A stretch of 64,000 nt of DNA. Origin: Mycobacterium sp. GA-1199 (GTDB lineage: Bacteria > Actinomycetota > Actinomycetes > Mycobacteriales > Mycobacteriaceae). The stretch is taken from assembly GCF_001500045.1 (NCBI RefSeq), contig NZ_LQIX01000012.1, forward strand, positions 186,001 to 250,000, written 5' to 3'. The first letter of the stretch is position 1. The number at the start of each line of letters is the position of its first letter. The translations under genes and the position numbers were made by a program. Positions 9,779 through 17,967 of this stretch are shown piece by piece. The notes beneath the pieces were generated by a model that saw nothing but the letters and a program-made list of their open reading frames with translations, did no database searches and had not been told where the DNA came from.

Positions 9779-11032
9779 ATGCCTTGCCCGAATATCCCAG
9801 CCGACTTCGACTTCCTCGACGCGAGCCTGAACCTCGAGCGCCTGCCCGTCGAAGAGCTGGCCGAGTTGCGTAGGTCCGAGCCGATCCACTGGGTCGACGT
9901 GCCAGGCGGCACCGGCGGCTTCGGCGACAAGGGCTACTGGCTGGTGACCAAGCACGCCGACGTCAAAGAGGTCTCGAAGCGCAACGATGTCTTCGGCAGC
10001 TCACCGGACGGCGCGATCCCGGTCTGGCCGCAGGACATGACGCGCGATGCCATCGACCTGCAGAAGGCGGTGCTGCTGAACATGGACGCGCCCCAGCACA
10101 CCCGTCTTCGCAAGATCATCTCGCGCGGCTTCACGCCCCGCGCTGTGGGGCGGCTCGAAGACGAACTGCGGTCTCGGGCGCAGAAGATCGCCGAGACCGC
10201 CGCGGCCGAGGAGTCCGGCGACTTCGTCGAACAGGTTTCGTGCGAACTTCCGCTGCAGGCCATCGCCGAACTGCTCGGCGTGCCGCAGGACGACCGCGAC
10301 AAGATCTTCCGCTGGTCCAACGAGATGACCGCCGGTGAAGACCCCGAGTATGCCGATGTGGACCCTGCGGTGTCGTCGTTCGAGTTGATCCAGTACGCGA
10401 TGAAGATGGCCGAGGAGCGGGCCAAGAACCCCACCGAAGACATCGTCACCAAGCTGATCGAGGCCGACATCGACGGCGAGAAGCTCTCCGATGACGAGTT
10501 CGGCTTCTTCGTCGTGATGCTCGCGGTTGCCGGTAACGAGACCACCCGCAACTCCATCACCCACGGCATGATCGCGTTCTCGCAGAACCCGGACCAGTGG
10601 GAGCTCTACAAGCGCGAACGCCCCGAGACCGCCGCCGATGAGATCGTCCGTTGGGCCACCCCGGTTTCGGCCTTCCAGCGCACCGCGTTGGAGGACGTCG
10701 AGTTGGGTGGCGTGCAGATCAAGAAGGGTCAGCGGGTCGTGATGTCCTACCGCTCGGCCAACTTCGACGAAGAGGTCTTCGAGAACCCGCACAAGTTCGA
10801 CATCCTGCGCGACCCCAATCCGCACGTCGGTTTCGGCGGCACCGGCGCGCACTACTGCATCGGCGCGAACCTGGCGAAGATGACCATCAACCTGATTTTC
10901 AACGCGGTCGCCGACCACATGCCCGATCTCAAGCCGATCGGCGAGCCCGAGCGGCTCAAGTCGGGCTGGCTCAACGGCATCAAGCACTGGCAGGTGGATT
11001 ACACCGGAAAGTGCCCGGTCGCCAACAGCTGA
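9779..11032 (+). CDS. cyp125: CYP125, steroid C26/C27 monooxygenase
   Basis: 417 aa cytochrome P450 (Rv3545c-like). It oxidises the terminal methyl of the cholesterol/cholestenone side chain to the acid, the entry step of side-chain degradation. Visible motifs are the I-helix AGNETTR (251-257), ExxR (E288-R291) and the haem-ligand Cys360 in FGGTGAHYCIG. The ATG at 9779 is fixed by GGAGGAG 8 nt upstream. It starts the cyp125-fadE28-fadE29-chsH2-chsH1-ltp2 operon and is divergent from fadA5, each with its own KstR box. Confidence 0.96.
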   Translation: MPCPNIPADFDFLDASLNLERLPVEELAELRRSEPIHWVDVPGGTGGFGDKGYWLVTKHADVKEVSKRNDVFGSSPDGAIPVWPQDMTRDAIDLQKAVLLNMDAPQHTRLRKIISRGFTPRAVGRLEDELRSRAQKIAETAAAEESGDFVEQVSCELPLQAIAELLGVPQDDRDKIFRWSNEMTAGEDPEYADVDPAVSSFELIQYAMKMAEERAKNPTEDIVTKLIEADIDGEKLSDDEFGFFVVMLAVAGNETTRNSITHGMIAFSQNPDQWELYKRERPETAADEIVRWATPVSAFQRTALEDVELGGVQIKKGQRVVMSYRSANFDEEVFENPHKFDILRDPNPHVGFGGTGAHYCIGANLAKMTINLIFNAVADHMPDLKPIGEPERLKSGWLNGIKHWQVDYTGKCPVANS

Positions 11033-11083
11033 CGACGTACGTTGTAGCGACTGCGAAATTTCCCGGTATCAAGGAGGATTCGG

Positions 11084-12109
11084 GTGGACTTCAGTCCAGA
11101 CGAAGGGCAGCAGGCTGTCGCCGACGTGGTGACCTCGGTGCTGACCCGGGACAACAGTTGGGACGCACTGGTGTCCGGAGGCGTGACCGCGCTTGCGGTC
11201 CCCGAGCGTCTCGGCGGCGACGGTGTCGGCCTGCCCGAGGTGGCGACCGCGCTCACCGAGATCGGCCGACACGGAACGGTCAGCCCCGCGTTGGCCACGC
11301 TGGGTCTGGGATTGCTCCCGCTCCTGGAGTCGGCGACCGACGAGCAGCAGGACCGCTATCTGGCCGGGGTCGGCAAAGGCGCCGTGCTCTCGGCCGCGCT
11401 CAATGAACCGGGGGCACCGCTGCCGGATCGGCCGGCGGTGACGTTCGCCGACGGCCGGCTCAGCGGTACCAAGGTCGCCGTTCCCTATGCGGAACAGGCG
11501 GATTGGCTCGTCGTCACGACCAACAGCGCCGTGGTGGTGGTGTCGCCGAAGGCCGACGGCGTGGTGGTGACCAAGTCGCCGACGTCCAACCACGGCGACG
11601 AGTACTCGGTGACGTTCACCGACGCCGCAGTCGACGGCACGCTGGACGGGCTGCAGGCCCGCCGAGTCAACCAGCTTGCCCTGGCAGCCATCGGTGCGTT
11701 CGCAGCGGGACTGGTCGCCGGCGCACTGCGGCTCACCGCCGACTACGTGGCCACTCGCGAGCAGTTCGGCAAACCGCTGTCGACATTCCAGACCGTCGCC
11801 GCGCAGCTGGCCGAGGTGTACATCGCCTCGCGCACACTGACATTGGCGTCGAACTCGGTGACCTGGCGGCTGTCAGAGGGCCGCGACGCCGACGACGATA
11901 TCGACATCCTCGCGTACTGGCTGGCATCGCAGGCGCCTCCGGTGATGCAGCTCTGTCATCACCTGCACGGCGGTATGGGTATGGACATCACCTATCCGAT
12001 GGACCGCTACTACTCCTCGATCAAGGACCTGGCCCGCCTCGTGGGTGGTCCGTCACACCGGCTCGATTTGGTGGGAGCCGCACTGGGCGAGCGAAACGAC
12101 GGGAGCTAG
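11084..12109 (+). CDS. fadE28: FadE28 (ChsE1), acyl-CoA dehydrogenase subunit
   Basis: 341 aa acyl-CoA dehydrogenase (Rv3544c, 339 aa). Together with FadE29 it forms the alpha2beta2 ChsE1-ChsE2 enzyme that desaturates the three-carbon side-chain intermediate 3-oxo-4-pregnene-20-carboxyl-CoA. The C-terminal half carries the FAD/CoA fold segments TREQFGKPLSTFQTVA and HHLHGGMGMDITYPM. The paired-subunit architecture splits FAD binding and catalysis between the two proteins. The GTG at 11084 is chosen because AAGGAGG (11071-11077) lies 6 nt upstream. It is 2 nt from fadE29. Confidence 0.93.
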   Translation: MDFSPDEGQQAVADVVTSVLTRDNSWDALVSGGVTALAVPERLGGDGVGLPEVATALTEIGRHGTVSPALATLGLGLLPLLESATDEQQDRYLAGVGKGAVLSAALNEPGAPLPDRPAVTFADGRLSGTKVAVPYAEQADWLVVTTNSAVVVVSPKADGVVVTKSPTSNHGDEYSVTFTDAAVDGTLDGLQARRVNQLALAAIGAFAAGLVAGALRLTADYVATREQFGKPLSTFQTVAAQLAEVYIASRTLTLASNSVTWRLSEGRDADDDIDILAYWLASQAPPVMQLCHHLHGGMGMDITYPMDRYYSSIKDLARLVGGPSHRLDLVGAALGERNDGS

Positions 12110-12111
12110 CA

Positions 12112-13275
12112 ATGTTCATCGAACTGACGCCCGAACAGAAGCAGCTGCAGGCCGAACTGCGCGAGTACTTCTCCAATCTCATCTCGCCCGAAGAGGCCAA
12201 GGAGATGGAAAAGGACCGCCACGGCAAGGCGTACCGCGCGGTCATCAAGCGGATGGGCTCGGACGGCAAGCTCGGCGTCGGCTGGCCGAAGGAATTCGGC
12301 GGCCTCGGCTTCGGGCCCATCGAACAGTCGATCTTCGTCAACGAGGCGCAGCGGGCCGACGTGCCGCTGCCCGCCGTCACACTGCAGACCGTCGGGCCCA
12401 CGCTGCAGCAGTACGGCACCGAAGAACAGAAGAAGAAGTTCCTGCCCGCCATCCTCGCCGGCGAGGTGCACTTCGCGATCGGCTACACCGAACCGGAAGC
12501 CGGCACCGATCTGGCGTCGCTACGCACCACCGCGGTACGGCAGGGCGACGAGTACATCGTCAACGGGCAGAAGGTGTTCACCACCGGCGGGCATGACGCG
12601 GACTACATCTGGCTGGCGTGTCGCACCGACCCGGAGGCGGTGAAGCACAAGGGGATATCGATCCTCATCGTCGACACCAAGGACCCGGGGTACTCGTGGA
12701 CGCCGATGATCCTGTCCGATGGCGCTCACCACACCAACGCGACGTACTACAACGACGTTCGGGTGCCGGCCGACATGCTGGTCGGTGAGGAGAACGGCGG
12801 GTGGAAGCTGATCACCACCCAGCTGAACAATGAGCGCGTGATGCTGGGGCCCGCCGGCCGATTCGCCAGCCTCTATGACCACGTGCACGCGTGGGCCTCG
12901 AAACCCGGTGGCAACGGCGACATTCCGATCAACCACGGTGACGTCAAGCGCGCTCTCGGTGAGCTCAAGGCGATGTGGCGGATCAACGAACTACTCAACT
13001 GGCAGGTCGCTGCGGCCGGCGAGACCATCGACATCGCCGACGCCGCAGCAACCAAGGTGTTCGGCACCGAGCGGATTCAGTACGCCGGACGCCTCGCCGA
13101 GGAGATCGTCGGCAAGTACGGCGACCCGGCTGAGCCGGAGACCGCCGAACTGCTGGAATGGCTTGACTCGCAGACCAAACGAAACCTGGTGATCACGTTC
13201 GGTGGAGGTGTCAACGAGGTGATGCGGGAGATGATCGCGGCCGCGGGCCTGAAGGTGCCGAGGGTTCCGCGGTGA
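12112..13275 (+). CDS. fadE29: FadE29 (ChsE2), acyl-CoA dehydrogenase subunit
   Basis: 387 aa, identical in length to Rv3543c. It is the second subunit of the heterotetrameric side-chain acyl-CoA dehydrogenase. It contains the family segments FAIGYTEPEAGTDLASL (near residues 122-138) and the C-terminal TFGGGVNEVMREMIA signature. A GGGAG ribosome binding site precedes the ATG at 12112. Its stop overlaps the chsH2 GTG (GTGA at 13272-13275). Confidence 0.94.
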   Translation: MFIELTPEQKQLQAELREYFSNLISPEEAKEMEKDRHGKAYRAVIKRMGSDGKLGVGWPKEFGGLGFGPIEQSIFVNEAQRADVPLPAVTLQTVGPTLQQYGTEEQKKKFLPAILAGEVHFAIGYTEPEAGTDLASLRTTAVRQGDEYIVNGQKVFTTGGHDADYIWLACRTDPEAVKHKGISILIVDTKDPGYSWTPMILSDGAHHTNATYYNDVRVPADMLVGEENGGWKLITTQLNNERVMLGPAGRFASLYDHVHAWASKPGGNGDIPINHGDVKRALGELKAMWRINELLNWQVAAAGETIDIADAAATKVFGTERIQYAGRLAEEIVGKYGDPAEPETAELLEWLDSQTKRNLVITFGGGVNEVMREMIAAAGLKVPRVPR

Positions 13276-14252
13276 GCGCCGACCTGAGGGCAGACATCGA
13301 GAAGATCAAGGCGGACGGCAGAAGCGAGCCGCGCACCGGTCGAGATCCGGTCAATCAGCCCATGATTCACCACTGGGTCGACGCCATCGGGGACCGGAAC
13401 CCGATCTACGTGGACGAGACGGCTGCCAAGGCCGCCGGTCACCCCGGCATCGTGGCGCCGCCGGCGATGATCCAGGTGTGGACGATGGGCGGGCTCGGAC
13501 AGGGCCGCTCGGACGACGACCCCCTGACCAAGATGATGCAGTTGTTCGACGATGCCGGCTACGTCGGCGTGGTCGCCACCAACTGTGAGCAGACCTACCA
13601 CCGGTATCTGCGCCCGGGTGAGGAAGTCAGCATCCACGCCGAGATCACTGACGTCGTCGGTCCCAAGCGCACAGCGCTGGGTGAGGGGTACTTCATCAAC
13701 CAGCTCATCACCTGGACCGTGGCCAACGGTACCGACGGTGACGAAGCTGTCGCTGAAATGCTGTGGCGCATCATGAAGTTCAAGCCGGCAGAGAAGGACG
13801 CCGGCGCGGCGGTGCCCGACGATCTGGACGCGGACATGATGATGCGGCCGGCTTCGTCGCGCGACACGAAGTTCTTCTGGGACGGCGTCAACGCACATGA
13901 GTTGCGCATCCAGAAGCGTGACGACGGCACATTGGTGCACCCTCCGATACCCGCCATCTGGCAGGACAAGGACCAGCCGACCGATTACGTCGTCGCCAGC
14001 GGCAAGGGCACCGTGTTCAGTTTCGTCGTGCACCATGCGCCGAAGGTGCCCGGGCGGACGTTGCCGTTTGTGATCGCCCTCGTCGAGCTCGAGGAGGGTG
14101 TGCGGATGCTCGGACAGCTCCGTAACGTCGACCCGGCCACGGTGCAGATCGGAATGCCCGTCCGCGCAACATATATCGACTTCCCGGAAGGCGAATCCGG
14201 TCCCGCGTGGACGCTCTACGCGTGGGAGCCCGATGAGGAGGCCGCAGCGTGA
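13272..14252 (+). CDS. chsH2: ChsH2, MaoC-like hydratase with DUF35 domain
   Basis: 326 aa. The N-terminal MaoC/hot-dog domain (to about residue 170) pairs with ChsH1 to hydrate 3-oxo-4,17-pregnadiene-20-carboxyl-CoA. The C-terminal OB-fold DUF35 domain (about 200-320) docks the Ltp2 aldolase, as known for Rv3542c. The residues IGDRNPIYVDE mark the hydratase region of the N-terminal domain. GTG start with 4-nt overlaps both upstream and downstream, so chsH2 and chsH1 should be made in step, as expected for a complex. Confidence 0.94.
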   Translation: MSADLRADIEKIKADGRSEPRTGRDPVNQPMIHHWVDAIGDRNPIYVDETAAKAAGHPGIVAPPAMIQVWTMGGLGQGRSDDDPLTKMMQLFDDAGYVGVVATNCEQTYHRYLRPGEEVSIHAEITDVVGPKRTALGEGYFINQLITWTVANGTDGDEAVAEMLWRIMKFKPAEKDAGAAVPDDLDADMMMRPASSRDTKFFWDGVNAHELRIQKRDDGTLVHPPIPAIWQDKDQPTDYVVASGKGTVFSFVVHHAPKVPGRTLPFVIALVELEEGVRMLGQLRNVDPATVQIGMPVRATYIDFPEGESGPAWTLYAWEPDEEAAA

Positions 14253-14653
14253 GCGCACCCGCAGTCGACGTGGGAACGAAGCTTCCCGAACTCGCCCTCT
14301 ACGGCGACCCGACCTTCATCGTGTCGACGGCCATCGCCACCCGCGATTATCAGGACGTCCATCACGACAGGGACAAGGCGCAGGCCAAGGGCAGCAAGGA
14401 CATCTTCGTCAACATCCTCACCGACACCGGCCTGGTGCAGCGGTACATCACCGACTGGGCCGGTCCGACCGCGATCATCAAATCGATATCGCTGCGATTG
14501 GGTGTGCCGTGGTACGCCTATGACACCGTGACGTTCTCCGGTGAGGTGACCGCCATCGAGGACGGCCTGATCACGTTGAAGATCGTCGGCGCCAACAGCC
14601 TCGGCAACCACGTGATCGCCACCGCGACTTTGACGATCGGAGGAAAGGGCTGA
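14249..14653 (+). CDS. chsH1: ChsH1, MaoC-like hydratase subunit
   Basis: 134 aa single hot-dog-domain MaoC-like protein (Rv3541c, 129 aa). It supplies the catalytic half of the ChsH1-ChsH2 enoyl-CoA hydratase; the motif IATRDYQDVHHDRDKA (about residues 30-45) carries the Asp/His pair expected of hydratase 2 enzymes. GTG start overlapping the chsH2 stop. Unlike the tight chsH1-ltp2 junction expected from M. tuberculosis, 73 nt separate it here from ltp2, and that gap is an open 25-codon frame. Confidence 0.94.
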   Translation: MSAPAVDVGTKLPELALYGDPTFIVSTAIATRDYQDVHHDRDKAQAKGSKDIFVNILTDTGLVQRYITDWAGPTAIIKSISLRLGVPWYAYDTVTFSGEVTAIEDGLITLKIVGANSLGNHVIATATLTIGGKG

Positions 14654-14730
14654 TGCCGCGAAGGCGACCGCGAGTGAGGATCGCAGCGAGGAACGAGCGA
14701 GGACCGGAACGAGCGGAGAGCCGAGCATGA
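14653..14730 (+). CDS. Possible 25-aa arginine-rich small ORF between chsH1 and ltp2
   Basis: An ATG at 14653 shares its A with the chsH1 stop (TGATG). The frame runs 25 codons (start MPRRRPRVRIAARNER) and ends in a TGA that overlaps the ltp2 ATG (ATGA at 14727-14730). About one third of the residues are arginine. The DNA is a purine-rich repeat (GGAACGAGCG occurs at 14690-14699 and 14706-14715) of the kind that turns up as spacers in mycobacterial genomes, so the ORF may only serve to couple ltp2 translation. No family is recognised and no evidence of function beyond the two perfect overlaps is visible. Confidence 0.35.
   Translation: MPRRRPRVRIAARNERGPERAESRA
14690..14717. repeat. Short purine-rich direct repeat in the chsH1-ltp2 spacer
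   Basis: GGAACGAGCG appears twice 16 nt apart (14690-14699 and 14706-14715) inside a longer run built from GCGAG/GGAACG units. It looks like an inserted low-complexity spacer rather than ancestral coding sequence. Confidence 0.45.
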
Positions 14731-15896
14731 GTGCGGGTGGACTGTCCGGGAAGGCGGCGATCGTCGGGATCGGCGCCACCGACTTCTCCAAGAACTCCGG
14801 TCGCAGCGAATTGCGACTCGCGTCCGAAGCGGTGCTCGACGCGTTGGACGACGCGGGCCTGACACCTGCCGATGTCGACGGCATGGTCACCTTCACGATG
14901 GACTCCAACACCGAGGTCGCGATCGCGCGGGCGACGGGCATCGGCGAGTTGAAGTTCTTCTCGAAGATCCACCACGGAGGCGGCGCTGCCTGCGCGACCA
15001 TCCAGCAGGCGGCGATCGCGGTGGCAACCGGTGTGGCGGATTGCGTTGTGGCTTACCGGGCGTTCAACGAGAGATCGGGTGTCCGATTCGGCCAGGTGCA
15101 GATGCGTCTGGTCGAGAACGCCGACTCGACCGGCGTCGACAACTCCTTCTCCTACCCGCACGGCTTGTCGACCCCCGCTGCGCAGGTCGCGATGATCGCC
15201 CGGCGCTACATGCACCAATCCGGCGCGACCAGCAGGGACTTCGGCATGATTTCGGTCGCGGACCGCAAACACGCCGCCAAGAACCCCAAGGCGTACTTCT
15301 ACGAGAAGCCGATCACCATCGAGGATCACCAGAATTCGCGGTGGATCGCCGAACCCCTGCGGCTTCTGGACTGCTGCCAGGAAACCGACGGCGGCGTCGC
15401 GTTGGTCGTGACATCCGCCGAGCGGGCCAAAGACCTCAAGCACCGCCCGGCGGTCATCGAGGCGGCCTCGCAGGGTTCCAGCCCGGACCAGTATTCGATG
15501 ACGAGCTACTACCGGCCGGAGCTGGGGCTGCCAGAGATGGGGCTCGTCGGCAGGCAGTTGTGGTCGCAGTCGGGGCTGAAACCGCAGGACATTCAGACCG
15601 CCATTCTCTACGACCACTTCACCCCGTTCACCCTGATCCAGTTGGAAGAGCTCGGATTCTGCGACAAGGGTGACGCCAAGGACTTCATCTCCGACGGGGC
15701 GATCGAGGTCGGCGGGCGGCTTCCGATCAACACCCACGGCGGCCAGTTGGGCGAGGCTTACATCCACGGCATGAACGGAATCGCCGAGGGTGTTCGCCAG
15801 CTGCGGGGGACTTCGGTCAACCCGGTGCCCAATGTCGAGCACGTCCTCGTCACCGCGGGCACCGGCGTGCCCACATCGGGACTGATCCTGGGCTGA
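14727..15896 (+). CDS. ltp2: Ltp2, thiolase-fold retro-aldolase
   Basis: 389 aa thiolase-like lipid-transfer family protein (Rv3540c, 386 aa). With the ChsH2 DUF35 domain it cleaves 17-hydroxy-3-oxo-4-pregnene-20-carboxyl-CoA to androstenedione and propionyl-CoA, ending side-chain removal. It keeps the thiolase fold and the C-terminal INTHGGQLGEAYIHGMNG glycine/histidine segment. The ATG at 14727 overlaps the stop of the 25-codon frame. It is the last gene of the cyp125 operon. Confidence 0.93.
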   Translation: MSAGGLSGKAAIVGIGATDFSKNSGRSELRLASEAVLDALDDAGLTPADVDGMVTFTMDSNTEVAIARATGIGELKFFSKIHHGGGAACATIQQAAIAVATGVADCVVAYRAFNERSGVRFGQVQMRLVENADSTGVDNSFSYPHGLSTPAAQVAMIARRYMHQSGATSRDFGMISVADRKHAAKNPKAYFYEKPITIEDHQNSRWIAEPLRLLDCCQETDGGVALVVTSAERAKDLKHRPAVIEAASQGSSPDQYSMTSYYRPELGLPEMGLVGRQLWSQSGLKPQDIQTAILYDHFTPFTLIQLEELGFCDKGDAKDFISDGAIEVGGRLPINTHGGQLGEAYIHGMNGIAEGVRQLRGTSVNPVPNVEHVLVTAGTGVPTSGLILG

Positions 15897-15926
15897 TCGG
15901 TGTGCCGCTGAGCTCGAGGCGCCTAC

Positions 15927-15932
15927 TACCCT
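15927..15932 (+). promoter_or_regulatory. -10 element of the 15940 membrane-protein gene
   Basis: TACCCT (TAnnnT) ends 7 nt before the GTG at 15940, consistent with a leaderless start for this gene just downstream of ltp2. Confidence 0.45.
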
Positions 15933-15939
15933 CTGAGGG

Positions 15940-16638
15940 GTGAACTCGCCGAGGCCGCCCGGGTGGGACGACCCTGATCCGGAATTCTCTGCCGGTCAGG
16001 GAAATTGGGCGCGCAGGTTCGATGCACCGCTGACGGTGACTCCGCGCCAGGTGCAGCCGAGGTCCAGAGGCAAGGCCCTGGCCATCGGCGCCGTCTTCGT
16101 CGTCGCGGTCGGCGGAGTGGTCTTCTGGTTGACGCGGCCGTCTGAGGACAACGCCCAACCCGCCGAAGCCGAGGCACCCGCGGCGACCGGGCCGTCTCAG
16201 CCGACGACCACGTCCGAGGACGACGGGCGTCTGCTGCGGTTGCTGCCGAAGGGCTACCGTGTCGGCGCGTGCGAGCCGACGCAAGCGCCCGAAGGTGTTC
16301 TGTCGCAGGTGAAGTGCGCCCAGAACGACGATCCTGACGGCCCGGTGTCGGCGACGTTCAGCCTCGTCGGTGACAGCATCTCACTCGAAAGGGTCTTCAA
16401 CGAGACGATCGGGGCCGCGAAGAGGGTCGACTGCCCGGGCAATATCCAGTCGCCGGGGCCGTGGCGGCGCAACGCCACGCCGGACAGCATCAGCGGGCAG
16501 CTGTACTGCGGCCTCACAGACGGTCAACCGACCGTGGTCTGGACCGACGAGGAGAGAAAGACGGTCAGCGCCGTCCGAGCGGGGCCGAATGGCCCGACCT
16601 TTCCACGGTTGTACGCGTGGTGGTCCTCGCACTCGTGA
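15940..16638 (+). CDS. Single-pass membrane protein with extracytoplasmic cysteine-containing domain
   Basis: 232 aa. A short cytosolic Pro/Arg-rich N-terminus is followed by one transmembrane segment (AIGAVFVVAVGGVVFWL, about 48-64), a Thr/Pro/Ala-rich linker, and an external domain of about 130 residues with four cysteines (GACEP, VKCAQ, VDCPG, LYCGL) that could form two disulfides. The layout resembles sensor or accessory envelope proteins of mycobacteria, but I recognise no named family. GTG start, probably leaderless. It converges on the MPT63-like gene. Confidence 0.75.
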   Translation: MNSPRPPGWDDPDPEFSAGQGNWARRFDAPLTVTPRQVQPRSRGKALAIGAVFVVAVGGVVFWLTRPSEDNAQPAEAEAPAATGPSQPTTTSEDDGRLLRLLPKGYRVGACEPTQAPEGVLSQVKCAQNDDPDGPVSATFSLVGDSISLERVFNETIGAAKRVDCPGNIQSPGPWRRNATPDSISGQLYCGLTDGQPTVVWTDEERKTVSAVRAGPNGPTFPRLYAWWSSHS

Positions 16639-16672
16639 CGACGCTGACCGTATGACCTGTTAGGCGATCCGC

Positions 16673-17584
16673 TTACGGAGTCGGGGCCGGGGTGTAGGTG
16701 GTCGGGGTCTGCACCTGGTCACCCGCGGGCAACGGCGTGCCCTGGCTTCCGGCGGGCTGCGGAACGCCCTCGGTGCCGGCCGGAGCCGGCGTGCCCTGTG
16801 CGGGCTGTGCCGGGGTGCCCTGCGCGGCAGGAGCGGGCGCACCCTCGGGCTGAGCCGGCGCGATCGGGGTGCCCTGGCTGCCTTCCGGAAGCGGTGTGCC
16901 CTGGCTGCCCTCGGCGATCGGCGTGCCCTGGCTGCCCTCGGGTGCCTCGGCGCCCGTTGCGGCCGGAGCGGCGGTCGTGCCTTCCGGAGCCGCGGTCGTG
17001 CCCTCGGGAGCCTCGGCAGCCGGAGCCTCCGCGGGTGCGGTGCTACCGGTGCCGTACGAGGTCGACGGCGAGGACGTGCTCGTGCTCGAGCTCGTGGCAG
17101 GCTTGGTCCACACCAGCAGATCCTGTCCGCCTGCGTTGTAGACCACCCGGTCCGGGGTTGCGCCGGTGACGTCGAAGTAGACCTTGCCGGACGTCTCCTG
17201 TCCCTGAGCCAGCGTCGAGGGGTTCACACCCTGCGGCGTGGCCACCTCGAACAGCGAGCGGTACGTCTGGCCGTCGGCGGTCCGCGCGACCAGGTTCGCC
17301 ACGATCGGCGTCGCCGATCCCTGGATCGCCTGGTCTGTCGCCGTTGCCTCCCACAGCGTGCCGGTCACCGGGTAGGGGATGACGTCGCTGCTGGGCATGA
17401 GGTTGGTGATCGTCCAGCCCTGGATCACGGCCCCATCGACCAACTTGCCCTGGGTTCCGAGTGTCTGGGTCTGGACCGTCGGCCCGGGTGGCGTGGCTTC
17501 GGGCTCGGCGGAGGCGAACGGTGCTGCGATGAATCCCGCGGTCGCGGTCGCTGCCAAGACGCTGGTGATCCTGGTGATCTTCAA
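16673..17584 (-). CDS. MPT63-family secreted protein with long Pro/Ala/Gly-rich repeat tail
   Basis: 303 aa from a TTG start. The signal peptide ends near APFASAEPEA; next comes an MPT63-like immunoglobulin-type domain (about 45-165), recognisable by VIPYPVTGTLWEATAT, ARTADGQTYR and GKVYFDVTG. After that about 130 residues are low-complexity with repeated GSQGTP units (for example EGSQGTP three times in a row). MPT63 itself is a compact secreted antigen of unknown function, so the tail is the unusual part. The TTG at 17584 is chosen because AGGAG lies 6 nt upstream and the signal peptide begins there. Confidence 0.85.
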   Translation of the reverse strand: MKITRITSVLAATATAGFIAAPFASAEPEATPPGPTVQTQTLGTQGKLVDGAVIQGWTITNLMPSSDVIPYPVTGTLWEATATDQAIQGSATPIVANLVARTADGQTYRSLFEVATPQGVNPSTLAQGQETSGKVYFDVTGATPDRVVYNAGGQDLLVWTKPATSSSTSTSSPSTSYGTGSTAPAEAPAAEAPEGTTAAPEGTTAAPAATGAEAPEGSQGTPIAEGSQGTPLPEGSQGTPIAPAQPEGAPAPAAQGTPAQPAQGTPAPAGTEGVPQPAGSQGTPLPAGDQVQTPTTYTPAPTP

Positions 17585-17967
17585 GATGTGCTCCTGACTC
17601 GTCCGAGAATTGGAATGGTCACCGAAGGAAAAACTATCAGGTTGCTCGGTAATGGCGGATTCTGTCCGTTGACCGCCCATTCTCGGTAGAACGCGAAGGC
17701 ATCGTCTGCGTAGGCCAGTTTTCTGAACACGTCCATCGGTGACTTTTCGTGCCTGCTGATACGTCGCAAATTCGGCTGTGATTTCGGAGTGCCGTTCAAG
17801 ACACGGTGGTAAAAGCTGGGCCACAGGGCAAATGCCCGCGCCGATTGATGACTTTGTACCCTCATGTATCTTTTCAGCAAACCGTACGGTCGTATCGGCC
17901 AACCGGCTGAAACAGAGGCAAGCGACCGAGGCGCCCGACGTCTCACCACCTACAGAGGAGTCACGTC
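17585..17967. other. 383-nt intergenic region, lower GC, with a promoter for the PGRS gene
   Basis: No convincing gene lies here. The region is more AT-rich than the surroundings. A TTGATG (17845-17850), 16-nt spacer, TATCTT (17867-17872) pair is a plausible plus-strand promoter giving a leader of about 90 nt, and AGAGGAG (17954-17960) is the ribosome binding site for the ATG at 17968. A minus-strand open frame of about 120 codons across the region lacks family resemblance. Confidence 0.5.

Noticed and set aside
17581..17949. Minus-strand open frame of about 120 codons in the low-GC intergenic region
   Set aside because: No family resemblance, no suitable start context, composition unlike neighbouring genes, and it runs across the start of the MPT63-like gene.
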